Shown: positions 8,986 to 17,184 of the stretch, piece after piece
Numbering within the stretch: the stretch's first letter is position 1
Layout: each line of letters begins with the position of its first letter
Source: Candidatus Poribacteria bacterium
GTDB taxonomy: Bacteria > Poribacteria > WGA-4E > WGA-3G
Length of the DNA: 36,259 nt
Direction of reading: 5' to 3'
Assembly: GCA_021295735.1 (NCBI GenBank)
Contig: JAGWBU010000045.1
Span: 1-36,259 of the forward strand
Notes under the pieces: model-generated
The model's database searches: none
What the model was told of the DNA's origin: nothing
The model's input: only the letters and a program-made list of their open reading frames with translations
Position numbers and translations under genes: made by a program

Positions 8986-9408
8986 TTAGGATTCTTCAAG
9001 AACATCAAGCGGGTCGCCCGAAGTATCTTTCCGTTCCAACAACTCAACCTCATATCCATCGGGATCGGTAATAAACGCCATCTTCATGCCACCGGAAGTA
9101 AACTGTTTGCGCCACTCGTCCGGCCAAATCTCTAATCCAGCTTTCTCCAAACCGTCACAAAATTCGACAATATCTGGAACACCGATAGCAAAATGCATCA
9201 GGTCTTCCTGTACCTGAAGATCAAAATCGGGTGAATAGGTTAACTCCAATGTGTGTGCATTGCCCGGAAGTTCAAGATGCACAATTTGGTTACCTGCCGG
9301 GGATTTATCGCTCCGACTCAAAACTTTGAACCCCAAATGGTCGCAATACCATTGAATAGAGTTATCAAGGTCGCTGACGCGAACCCGTGTATGTAGAAAT
9401 ACTGCCAT
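8986..9408 (-). CDS. VOC superfamily protein, glyoxalase I-like
   Basis: A 140-aa vicinal oxygen chelate protein made of two beta-alpha-beta-beta-beta modules. The four metal ligands of glyoxalase I can be placed as H6, E56 (LELTY), H72 (MHFAIGV) and E122 (VELLERK). DPDGYEVELLE near the C-terminus is typical of lactoylglutathione lyases. The likely activity is methylglyoxal hemithioacetal isomerisation, but other VOC activities share these ligands. About a dozen residues follow the domain. AAGGAGA lies 5 nt before the ATG. The gene stands alone, downstream of the cytochrome gene on the same strand across a 120-nt gap. Confidence 0.85.
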   Translation of the reverse strand: MAVFLHTRVRVSDLDNSIQWYCDHLGFKVLSRSDKSPAGNQIVHLELPGNAHTLELTYSPDFDLQVQEDLMHFAIGVPDIVEFCDGLEKAGLEIWPDEWRKQFTSGGMKMAFITDPDGYEVELLERKDTSGDPLDVLEES

Positions 9409-9529
9409 ATCCGTCTCCTTATTTTAATGTATGAAAGGCAATCAACTATGCAGAGATACTAACATACTCTTATAATTTTGACAAGAATAATCCCAGCACC
9501 GTTATTTCACTTCGTGGTTCAATCAATTC

Positions 9530-12193
9530 CTAATCAGTGAAATAACTATTTACGTGTTCATGGATCGGCTGCCGTTCTCTATTGGCATCAGGGTCAGCGC
9601 GACGAGCAATGCCAGTAATTGCATCAACGGACTCATCCGCCTTAAATCGTAGGTATAGCTTTTGTGATTTCTCAGCCATAGAAGGATTCTTGAGTGCGCG
9701 ATAGCACCGCATCATATTGTAATGTGCATCCACATCTTCCGGATCAACCTCAAGCGTCTTCTGGAAATGTCCTAAAGCAGATTCATACTCACGTTTTAGA
9801 AAGTACATGCGTCCCAATTCGTTACGAACACGGGTATCACGGGGGAATTGCGAGACAGCAAGTTGGAGATGCTGAATTGCTATGTCATAGTTTCCATAAG
9901 ACTCTTGAACGAGGGCATAAAAATAGTTAACCTTTGCGCGATGTAGGCTTTCTGAAGGCAATGTTTTCTGAATCTCAAACGCCTTGTCAAGCATAGTTTC
10001 GGCACCGCGCATATCCCCTTCTTTGATGTTACATCGTGCGATATTCACCCACCCATCCATGTAGTCAGGGTCAATTTCGGCTACCATCCTAAAAGCTCCC
10101 TGCGCTGCTCTAAGATCACCTTGTAGGAGAAGTCCGATGCCGTAATCGTTCCAACGTTCACGCGCATTTGCCACTTCTCTTTTTTGTTTCGGCATATTTT
10201 GTGATGATGTCATCACATGAAGCGTTGCTTTTGCCTCTGCCATCATAGTAATTGGTAGATTCGGAATAGCTTTGATTTTACCAGCAACATCGGATGTATC
10301 GCCTGTCCAAACCCACTTACCATCGTCGTAGCCTTTATCCACTTGAAAATCTGTATCTTCAGGGTCACGAACACCAGCATAAGCCCACTGCGTATGCCAC
10401 CAGTTAAATTTACGATAATTCAGTTTCGCTTCTACGAAGAGAGTGTCTCCACAATCGGATGGAATTTCCAGACGATACCTAACAGTATCGGCAGCACCAG
10501 GTGGGATAGTACGTGAATACAGCACAGTCCGCATTGCCCACGCATTTCGTTTATTGATTAGGTTGCCGTGTGCATCCAACATATAAGCACGATAAAAATG
10601 CGCGCTCGGATCGACAGGTCCGTTTCCATCAGGCGCATCGATCCTGCCGTTCCAGAATACAATTTTTCCGTTTTCGTCGGTGGCTTTCACCTCAAGCCAA
10701 ATATCAAATGCATCAATTGTTCCAGCAGGGAATTGATGACCGACACCTCGCGTTCGCACCACAACCTCAATGAGAGGGTCTTCACCTCGCGTTACTTCAA
10801 TTCCGTTTTTTGGAATCGGCATACCATTCGCAAACATATCTAACGTTATTACATCATTCTGCAAAAAGTCTATTACGGTTTGGAGCTGTTCTTCATGTTT
10901 ATTTACAAAGGGGAGTGCAGTGTTCGCAGCAGGAAAACGGTGGCTATGAATTTTACCGTTGATATTTCCTGCATCTGTAGAATCTACGAGCGGCATGTGG
11001 CAATCAGCACATTTCTTAGCTTTTTCGGGATAGTAAAATGAGAGTGCACCTTGCTGGGAAATACCACTTTTTTGCCACTGATCATAATCGTTAAAACCAC
11101 GTACCCATTTGAAATTATTGACAGGAAAATCCAGATGCACCTTATGGCAAGTTGAACAAAATTCTGCTGTATTGTCGCGGTGGAAAGGTTTAAGAAAACT
11201 CTTTTTGTGTGGTTCAGGGTCAAGACGAATGAGATAATTGTGTAAACTTCGGATGATACGATTGTCGCTTGAGGCTATGTCATGCAAAGGTGGATATTTA
11301 ATCACATATCCACTGTTTCCCATTGTATCTTTTACGCTTTCAATAGAGTGGCATGCGGTACAGGCTAACCCAGCTTGCGCAGCAGGCGTATGCAGATTTT
11401 CCTCAATCGGTCTATCCATCATACCGTTGAGTAAAATCGCTGGATCATGGCATCCTCCGCACCATTTAGAAGGTTCAATGCCGTTCACTTCCTGCATGTA
11501 GACGATTGACTTTCGGTACCACTGGTTATTGAAAGAAGAAAAATGGTGAGCAGATTCGTTCCACTGCCGAAAAATATCGGGATGACACCCCTTTGTGGCA
11601 CAAGTCTCGGATGTGAGAAAGAAATCTGTCGGAATCAGGTTCCCCGTTTCAGTTTCAACGGATGCTGGGAAAAAGTGCCCGGTTGTTCCGCCACCTTCCT
11701 CGTACATACTTGTTGGTGGAAGTGCAGGATTTTTAACGAGATACTCCGCATTTGGGAAATAGCGTTGCGAAAGTTTTGCGCCAATCGGGAAGAACACAAC
11801 CCCAACTAATACGCCAACAATTACTTTTTTGAACATTGGTGAAAGATTAGTACTGTCCTTCAACAAGTGAATGCAAAAAAGGAGACTTCCAATGCTTATA
11901 CTGATAATGTGTGAAATGAGAAGCCAGCGATACGACGTAGTCGCACCGACGACCATCAGATAACCGCCGCTAATGATACCAACAATTAACCCGAAAATGC
12001 CAATACGTCCAATGTATGAGATGTTTTTTGATTTTTGATAGAGATAGACAGTGAACGGAATTATGAGAAGAATTCCGAGTCCAATATGGAAAAGGATGTT
12101 TAAAATGTAGAAAAGAGTGGGTTCACCAAAACTGAATAAATATGCACTGTTGAGTAGTAATATGAGAAAAGCCAATACGGAAAACTTACGCAT
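9530..12193 (-). CDS. Membrane-anchored multiheme cytochrome c with TPRs
   Basis: An 887-aa protein in three parts. Residues 1-140 contain about five hydrophobic helices. Residues 190-420 hold heme-binding motifs CGGCH (245), CTACH (278), CSTCH (346) and CADCH (395), plus CATKGCH (198), an uncommon CX4CH. The spacing and the scattered distal histidines resemble cytochrome c554-type multihaem folds. After a beta-rich middle (about 450-650), residues 690-860 carry TPR repeats such as GWVNIARCNIKEGDMRGAETMLDKA. The likely role is membrane-linked electron transfer on the outer face of the inner membrane, with the TPRs holding a partner. The donor and acceptor are unknown, and no cytochrome maturation or reductase gene is adjacent. 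It starts with ATG after CAGGTG. Confidence 0.85.
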   Translation of the reverse strand: MRKFSVLAFLILLLNSAYLFSFGEPTLFYILNILFHIGLGILLIIPFTVYLYQKSKNISYIGRIGIFGLIVGIISGGYLMVVGATTSYRWLLISHIISISIGSLLFCIHLLKDSTNLSPMFKKVIVGVLVGVVFFPIGAKLSQRYFPNAEYLVKNPALPPTSMYEEGGGTTGHFFPASVETETGNLIPTDFFLTSETCATKGCHPDIFRQWNESAHHFSSFNNQWYRKSIVYMQEVNGIEPSKWCGGCHDPAILLNGMMDRPIEENLHTPAAQAGLACTACHSIESVKDTMGNSGYVIKYPPLHDIASSDNRIIRSLHNYLIRLDPEPHKKSFLKPFHRDNTAEFCSTCHKVHLDFPVNNFKWVRGFNDYDQWQKSGISQQGALSFYYPEKAKKCADCHMPLVDSTDAGNINGKIHSHRFPAANTALPFVNKHEEQLQTVIDFLQNDVITLDMFANGMPIPKNGIEVTRGEDPLIEVVVRTRGVGHQFPAGTIDAFDIWLEVKATDENGKIVFWNGRIDAPDGNGPVDPSAHFYRAYMLDAHGNLINKRNAWAMRTVLYSRTIPPGAADTVRYRLEIPSDCGDTLFVEAKLNYRKFNWWHTQWAYAGVRDPEDTDFQVDKGYDDGKWVWTGDTSDVAGKIKAIPNLPITMMAEAKATLHVMTSSQNMPKQKREVANARERWNDYGIGLLLQGDLRAAQGAFRMVAEIDPDYMDGWVNIARCNIKEGDMRGAETMLDKAFEIQKTLPSESLHRAKVNYFYALVQESYGNYDIAIQHLQLAVSQFPRDTRVRNELGRMYFLKREYESALGHFQKTLEVDPEDVDAHYNMMRCYRALKNPSMAEKSQKLYLRFKADESVDAITGIARRADPDANRERQPIHEHVNSYFTD

Positions 12194-12299
12194 TAATTCA
12201 CCTGCAAAAGGCTAAAGCATATTGCCTCAACCTATTATTAGATTTACTTTGAAGGTTTATCAGTTTAGTTGCTCAACATATTACATATTTTTACTATAT

Positions 12300-13070
12300 T
12301 TATCCTGCGGTATAGCCTCCATCAATGGGCAGTGCAATGCCTGTAACGAACGCAGATTCATCGGAAGCAAGGTATAATGCACCATAAGCAATTTCTTCAG
12401 GTTGGCCAAGTCTACGCATCGGATGTTTATTCGCAAGTTTCTGATATTCTTCTGGGTTTTTGATGACTCCAGCGACTAAAGGCGTTTCCACAAAACCTGG
12501 ACAGATGCAATTTACACGGATATTGTCTTCCGCGTAATCAAGAGCCATGCCGCGTGTCAAGTTTGTAACAGCGCCTTTGGATGCAACATACGCTGCGCGA
12601 ACATCTGCACCAACAATACCGTAAATGGAGGACATATTGATGATGGAACCGCCACCGTTTTTCTGCATTTCTGGAATTGCTGCTTTAGCGCAAAGGAAAA
12701 CACCCGTAAGATTCACATCTAAACAACGGTGCCAGTCTTCTTCAGGGAGTTCTGAAACCGGCAAGCGCATTGCGATGCCAGCATTATTGAACAGAATATC
12801 AAGTTTGCCGTAAGTTTTTACGGTTTGATTTACCATCTGTTCAGTATCATTTTTAATTGTCACATCGGTTTTTACGTATATTGCTTCGTTACCTGCGCCT
12901 TGAATGTCGGTGACGGTCCGGCTCCCGCCATGTTCATCAATATCAGCAATAACGACCTTTGCACCGTGTTCAGCAAAAAGTTTTGCGGTAGCTTTGCCGA
13001 TTCCAGATGCAGCACCTGTGATGATAGCAACTTTATCTTTAAGTCGCACCGTTATACTTTTTCCTTCCAA
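12300..13070 (-). CDS. SDR family oxidoreductase
   Basis: A classical short-chain dehydrogenase/reductase of 249-256 aa. It shows the NAD(P)-binding TGAASGIGKATAKLF, the adenine-pocket acidic residue in VVIADID (favouring NAD), the NNAGIA motif, and the catalytic Ser (MSSIYG) with Tyr-Lys in AAYVASKG. The C-terminus SDESAFVTGIALPIDGGYTAG is typical of FabG-like dehydrogenases. The substrate is unknown. Two starts are possible: ATG at 13070, overlapping the preceding gene by 19 nt, or GTG at 13049 (VRLKDKVAIITG), three nt after that gene's stop, with AAGGAAAAA upstream. The latter gives the commoner N-terminus. It is cotranscribed with the FAH-family gene, so both probably serve one catabolic pathway. 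Confidence 0.92.
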   Translation of the reverse strand: MEGKSITVRLKDKVAIITGAASGIGKATAKLFAEHGAKVVIADIDEHGGSRTVTDIQGAGNEAIYVKTDVTIKNDTEQMVNQTVKTYGKLDILFNNAGIAMRLPVSELPEEDWHRCLDVNLTGVFLCAKAAIPEMQKNGGGSIINMSSIYGIVGADVRAAYVASKGAVTNLTRGMALDYAEDNIRVNCICPGFVETPLVAGVIKNPEEYQKLANKHPMRRLGQPEEIAYGALYLASDESAFVTGIALPIDGGYTAG

Positions 13071-14002
13071 GCCGCTGGGTTTTCTTCTGGTTCACCGATT
13101 CTATTTCTCAATACACCGACGTTTTCAACCTCAAGTTCAATCACGTCCCCGGGTTGAATCCATCGGTCAAGCTCCCAACCGCATCCATTTCCGACAGTAC
13201 CAGATCCTAAAAATTCTCCCGGAAATAGTGTTTCTGACTGCGAAACAAATGAGACCATTTCTGCGAAAGAATAATACATATCTGATGTATTACCTTCTGC
13301 CCAAACTTCTCCGTTGACTCTTGCTGTCATTTTCAGATTATATGGATCACCAATTTCATCTGGTGTTACAAGGCATGGACCCATAATGTTGCTGTTGTCA
13401 AAATCCTTGCCTTTGGCGGGACCGAGTGAAAGTGTCATGTGTCGGAATTGAATATCACGTGCACTGATGTCGTTGTAAACCGTGTATCCAGCAATGTACT
13501 CAGGGGCTTCTTCAATTGAGATGTTCTTACCTGTTTTGCCGATATAGATGCCCCATTCCAGTTCAAAATCAAGTTTTTCTGTGTAATTGGGCCAGGTCAC
13601 TACGGCTTCGTGCCCGGCAATGGAAGCAGGACTTGTGCTGCCGCGATAATAGTTCGGTAATTTAAACCATTCAGGAGATATTTCCTTTCCAGTGATACGT
13701 GAGGCAGCGTCCATGTGCGTTTTGAACACACCGAAATCACGCAAACTCGCGGGACGTGGAAATGGCGCAAGCAATTGAACATCGGAAACCGAGAAAACAA
13801 CATCGGACAAATTGGAACCGTCACTGAGTTGCTGTTGGACTGTATCAATACGTTTTTGTGCATCTGCGGTGCAATTCTGTTCAAAAAACTGAGGCATATC
13901 AGAGACATCTAAGTTAAGATCAATAATCTTATCACCATCAACCCATGCACCAAGCCGGGAATGTTCGTCTAACGATGACTTTTTGAATGTAACAAGTTTC
14001 AC
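13052..14002 (-). CDS. Fumarylacetoacetate hydrolase family protein
   Basis: A 316-aa member of the FAH family, which hydrolyses C-C bonds in 2,4-dioxoacids or decarboxylates/hydrates related compounds using a divalent metal. The C-terminal catalytic domain shows the metal-binding acidic residues in KLDFELEWGIYIGK, then YTVYNDISARDIQ and KGKDFDNSNIMGPCLVTPDEIGDP. GTVGNGCGWELDRWIQPGDVIELEVENVGVLRNRIG is the usual ending. About 80 N-terminal residues form the small domain. The start is GTG after AGAGGAATACCT. The next gene is an SDR with overlapping or abutting start, an arrangement common in sugar-acid and aromatic-acid catabolic operons. The substrate cannot be assigned. Confidence 0.92.
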   Translation of the reverse strand: MKLVTFKKSSLDEHSRLGAWVDGDKIIDLNLDVSDMPQFFEQNCTADAQKRIDTVQQQLSDGSNLSDVVFSVSDVQLLAPFPRPASLRDFGVFKTHMDAASRITGKEISPEWFKLPNYYRGSTSPASIAGHEAVVTWPNYTEKLDFELEWGIYIGKTGKNISIEEAPEYIAGYTVYNDISARDIQFRHMTLSLGPAKGKDFDNSNIMGPCLVTPDEIGDPYNLKMTARVNGEVWAEGNTSDMYYSFAEMVSFVSQSETLFPGEFLGSGTVGNGCGWELDRWIQPGDVIELEVENVGVLRNRIGEPEENPAAWKEKV

Positions 14003-14640
14003 AGGTATTCCTCTTCAAAAGACTTTTCTGATTTTATATCACAGATTGACTAAAAAATCAATATTATTGAATATACTCAGGGTATTTTAGTTTTAAAGAT
14101 TTTCAGTAATGAGTGTTACTCGAAGTTTATATTGTCCGTTGGGTTTCGTAAACTCTACCCTAATGAACTTTGACAATCAAAAGAGGTAATTTCATTTAAC
14201 GTGAGTTCGATAAAAGAAATAAAATTTAGATGTTATGTTTCGCTTACGTCTATCTAATCCAGAAACCAAAACAAATACTTTGCTCCGCCCCGCTCCGTGA
14301 ATCAACGCCAAATGCGCGCAAGGCATTTAGCGGGTGCGGTATGTGATCAATCCCTCATAGCACGCCGCTGGCGTGCAAGAACACATTTGTTATTGAATGT
14401 AATAGACGTGAAACATCATTCCGTTTCCTTTAATATTTAATATTAATGTCGAACTTACTTCATTAGGAAAGTTTGCCCGATTTGAACGTCAAAACTCATT
14501 AGGCGTCAATTTAAGGGATAAATCCCGTCAAACCTTGTAGGGCCAAAAGCGAATTTGGCCTTGATTTGGCTGAATGCCATAAGGGCATTCATAGCGTTGA
14601 TTTATGGGTTTCGCTCCGCTCTACCCAACCTACAATACCA
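14003..14640. repeat. Gene-free stretch rich in palindromes
   Basis: No coding frame is supported. From about 14198 the region is a patchwork of repeats. AACGTGAGTTCGATAAA (14198-14214) recurs at 36183-36199 with one change. A hairpin CGCCAAATGC-GCGCAAG-GCATTTAGCG lies at 14306-14332 and GCACGCC-GCT-GGCGTGC soon after. A solo copy of the IS4 end motif (AGGCGTCAATTTAAG, 14501-14515) follows. Then come GGCCAAA-TTTGGCC (14541-14560), TGAATGCC-GGCATTCA (14571-14591) and a GGGTTTCGC...TACCCAACCTAC repeat (14606-14633). Confidence 0.7.
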
Positions 14641-14732
14641 CAATAACGTGAGTTTAGTGTAAGAAAATGGTTTGATAAAAGAAAACTCCTATGTATAACG
14701 AAATTAAATCCTTTCTGTCAAAGAAGGACTCC

Positions 14733-14935
14733 ATGTGTATTATACAACTTTTCTGTGAAATTCACGACTTTTTTCTTATTATCAAAAACAATGGTTTCTC
14801 AATCTTCAAGGATAGTGATACCTCTAACAAGCGCAATCGTCCTTGTAGACTTCATATAAGTGAGGTGATGACGATACTTGTGTTTTTCATCAAATTAATT
14901 ATCACTCGCGTTACAATACTGTTATAAAGGATTAA
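14733..14935 (+). pseudogene. IS982-family transposase N-terminal remnant
   Basis: The frame from ATG 14733, with AAGAAGGA upstream, gives MCIIQLFCEIHDFFLI, then a charged stretch and RPCRLHISEVMTIL. That last part matches the conserved N-terminal block of IS982-family transposases, where it is normally followed by a FHxSxYRxFK segment. Here the continuation FHQINYHSRY is found one frame over, from about 14882, so there is at least one frameshift. It stops at 14935. No DDE catalytic part follows. This is an old truncated insertion sequence. Confidence 0.55.
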
Positions 14936-14943
14936 CACGTGTA

Positions 14944-14978
14944 ATAAAATGCGTCAGAAATATAGAAAACTAAATAAC
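14944..14978 (+). repeat. 35-nt repeat, copy A
   Basis: Thirty-five nucleotides, starting ATAAAATGCGTCAGAAATAT, are repeated without mismatch but in inverted orientation at 30858-30892. The copy begins 9 nt after the IS982 remnant. Read on this strand it contains ATG followed by MRQKYRKLNN in both copies, after which the two sequences diverge. It is unclear whether this is the end of a mobile element or the start of a shared small peptide. Confidence 0.75.
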
Positions 14979-14999
14979 TCTGAATGCGATTGTTTGTGC

Positions 15000-15028
15000 T
15001 TGACATTGAATTGCTTTTTCACTATAAT
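15000..15028 (+). promoter_or_regulatory. Consensus sigma70 promoter next to MITE insertion
   Basis: A perfect TTGACA (15000-15005) and TATAAT (15023-15028) are separated by 17 nt. The TATAAT is part of the 7-bp target site duplicated by the adjacent MITE, so the insertion sits directly downstream of the -10 box. The nearest downstream gene starts at 15316 and would have a leader of about 280 nt containing the MITE. Confidence 0.6.
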
Positions 15029-15029
15029 C

Positions 15030-15137
15030 ACCTAAGTTGCTACGGACAAGATTTCAAGCTTGCAGACATTGCTTTTTACTGAAAAACAAGGATTTCCAGC
15101 TAATTCTAGCATTCGCGATATAGGTAGCAACTTGGGT
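15030..15137. mobile_element. 108-bp MITE with 7-bp target duplication
   Basis: The terminal inverted repeats are ACCTAAGTTGCTAC (15030-15043) and GTAGCAACTTGGGT (15124-15137), 13 of 14 positions paired. They are flanked by exact direct repeats TATAATC at 15023-15029 and 15138-15144. The 80-bp interior has no coding capacity. This is the signature of a non-autonomous DNA transposon. The 7-bp duplication would suit an IS982-type transposase among others, and an IS982 remnant lies 95 bp away, but I see no shared end sequence to prove the link. Confidence 0.8.
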
Positions 15138-15218
15138 TATAATCAACAAATCCGATAATGTGTGGCAATTTTACTGTGATGCTCTTTAGAAGCGTCCTGT
15201 CAGCGATCTCCGAATAAT

Positions 15219-15240
15219 TAACCTATAATTTTTTAGGTTA
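15219..15240. terminator. Weak hairpin upstream of 15316
   Basis: TAACCTA pairs with TAGGTTA across a T-rich loop. It has a 7-bp AT-rich stem and no long T tract after it, so a terminator function is doubtful. It lies about 75 nt before the next start codon. Confidence 0.25.
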
Positions 15241-15315
15241 GTTGAACACAGTGATACCAACAAAATTAGTTTATGGGATATATTCTATAAACCCGATCAG
15301 GGCAGGAGAAATATC

Positions 15316-15753
15316 ATGGATGCCCTCAAGAAAGTTATAGGCGTTGTTCTCATCATAATTGCGACAATAGTTGCAATCCACACTGTTATTGAACCATTAT
15401 ACCACACTTCTGATCCCAACAGTGACAATCCGTATAGTTCTGTTTAGGGTTATATTAACGTACTCTCCGCGATTTCAATAGTGTTGGGTTTAATATTTAG
15501 TTACATTCGCTTGAACAAAGTCGCGGATAATTCAAGCGTTCAAGAGTTCATAGCGGCTAACACGTTATTCTACGGGTTCATGTTTGCTGCTATTTTATTT
15601 TTTTGGAATTGGTTTGGTATTCTCAATGCCACAACCTTTACTGCTGTCGGAGACGAAACTCGATCAACTGTATGGATTTTTTTTGATGCCCTACTTCCGT
15701 TGTTGAATGGTGCTTTGGGAATGCACTTGCTGCGCTCAAATCCCAGTGAATAG
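15316..15753 (+). pseudogene. Small membrane protein gene with in-frame TAG
   Basis: From ATG 15316, with AGGAG at 15304-15308, the frame encodes MDALKKVIGVVLIIIATIVA (a membrane helix) and runs to a TAG at 15445-15447. It then continues in the same frame to 15753 with INVLSAISIVLGLIFSYIR, a phenylalanine- and tryptophan-rich helix (FYGFMFAAILFFWNWFG) and a last helix LLPLLNGALGMHLL. The total would be 145 aa with about four membrane segments. The codon before the break and the continuous hydrophobic pattern after it show one gene, with TAG probably replacing a tryptophan codon. I do not recognise a family of known function. It is either a recent pseudogene or a sequence error; suppression is less likely. 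Confidence 0.7.
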
Positions 15754-15769
15754 GTAAAATGGTCTTTGA

Positions 15770-15805
15770 GAGACTTTGCGTTCGCGTTGCCGGACGCAAA
15801 GTCTC
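15770..15805. terminator. Perfect 12-bp hairpin after 15753
   Basis: GAGACTTTGCGT (15770-15781) pairs perfectly with ACGCAAAGTCTC (15794-15805), 16 nt after the stop codon of the small membrane protein gene. No T run follows, so it may terminate poorly or may be another dispersed palindrome. Confidence 0.5.
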
Positions 15806-15894
15806 ACTCTGAGCCAACTTGTTCATAGAAATGTAACTTTTTACACACATTAATGTTATAATTACATTATAAAATAAAAAATAAGAAATCTCAA

Positions 15895-15916
15895 CTACCT
15901 TGCACTGTGAAGGTAG
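15895..15916 (+). other. Leader hairpin before the decayed binding-protein gene
   Basis: CTACCTT and AAGGTAG form a 7-bp stem around GCACTGTG, ending 10 nt before the AGGAG ribosome binding site at 15927-15931. It could influence translation; nothing more can be said. Confidence 0.3.
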
Positions 15917-15937
15917 TCTACAAAATAGGAGCAATTT

Positions 15938-17086
15938 ATGAACACAAAAATTTTTAGGGTTGTGCTATGCGTCCTACTTGCATTCTCAGTCGCTTGGCTA
16001 TCTGGGTTGTGAAAAAATGATGGATATGGTTCCGCCTACGGATGACGAAATGGTGTCTACACTTAAAGTGGGATTGATTCATCCGCAGCCAAATTACACC
16101 AGTTTTGGTAACGGGGCAAAACTTGCCCAAGCTGAAATCAATGCAGCTGGTGGCGTCCTTGGCATGCAGATTGAGTTGATTTTTAAGGAAAAAACGACAG
16201 ATACCGTTACTCAGTCAGCGACAGAATTGGTTGAAATGGAAAATGTTGTTGCTATATTAGGCCCCTCTTTTCAAGCCATGCCGTAAAAGTTGGTCCGGTT
16301 GCCACTGTTCCTGTGCTTTTGTGAGCAACAAGGGCAGAAGTTACGGCAGATGCAACAGACCCAAACGATTTCATGTTTCTCGTTGCTGGTTCCAATGTCC
16401 TGCAGGCAAATCTTTTGGCAAAAGTTGCCGTAGAGCAACTCAATGCAATATCTGCCTCTATGATTTGGCAAAATATGGATGTATATTCTGAGGGTTTTGT
16501 GCAATCATTTAAGGCAAGTTTTACAGAACTTGGTGGGAGTGTAGTTGTTGAACAAACCTATGAAGGGAACGGCGGAACGATGTTTGATTCCCAACTTACT
16601 GCAGTTAAAGAGGCAAATCCTGATGTGCTTCTTCTCGCCAGTTTTCCTAAATCAGTACCACGGATAATGGCACAAGCACTGGACATGGGAATTGAATCTA
16701 TCTTTATCGGTAGCGATGGTTGGGACGATCCGCTAATGTCTTCGACTTTGGAGGATAATGAACCTGTTGATGGTTACTATTGTACCAACTTAGATCCGGA
16801 TGCTGTGGGTTTTATTTCTGCTTATACGGCAAAATATGGCTCCGTTGATGGCATTGCAGCAGCAGGTTATGATGCCATGAAAATTTTGGCAATAGCAATT
16901 GAGACAGTAGGTTCAACCGATGATCCGGCTGCGATTCGAGATGCCATCGCAAATATCACAAACTACGAAGGTGCGACAACCATCTTTCGTTTTGATGAAA
17001 ACCGAAATCCCATCAAAAGCGTCGGCGTGCGCCAAATTCTTAACGGTATGCCGCAGGATGACATAATTGAGGCGGCACCTGAGTAG
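15938..17086 (+). pseudogene. Decayed periplasmic binding protein (ABC substrate-binding, type 1)
   Basis: The gene starts well: AGGAG, then ATG 15938, and MNTKIFRVVLCVLLAFSVAW, a lipoprotein signal. The lipobox SGCEKMMD is reached only after a one-base frame change near 16006. TLKVGLIHPQPNY, then GAKLAQAEINAAGGVLGMQIELIF and AILGP follow. A second frame change lies near 16260-16270, and a TGA at 16321-16323 stands where a glycine is expected. From 16324 the frame is intact to 17086 (DFMFLVAGSNVLQ, GIESIFIGSDGWDDP, GYDAMKILAIAIETV). Leu/Ile/Val-type binding proteins have exactly this architecture. Three breaks indicate loss of function. A full paralogue follows at 17185. No permease or ATPase genes are nearby. 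Confidence 0.85.
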
Positions 17087-17120
17087 ACATAATACTGAAA
17101 GACAATACTTATACAAATAA

Positions 17121-17152
17121 GTCTGAGTTCTCACATCATTGAGAACTCGGAC
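17121..17152 (+). terminator. Rho-independent terminator
   Basis: GTCTGAGTTCTCA (17121-17133) pairs with TGAGAACTCGGAC (17140-17152), one G-T pair, 6-nt loop, followed by TTGTTTATATTTT. It lies between the decayed binding-protein gene and its paralogue, so the two were separate units. Confidence 0.75.
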
Positions 17153-17184
17153 TTGTTTATATTTTGGCAAATTAGGAGGTTAAG

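Noticed and set aside
15840-15873. Promoter upstream of the decayed binding-protein gene
   Set aside because: TTTACA and TATAAT-like hexamers are present, but spacing is 11 or 22 nt, not near 17.
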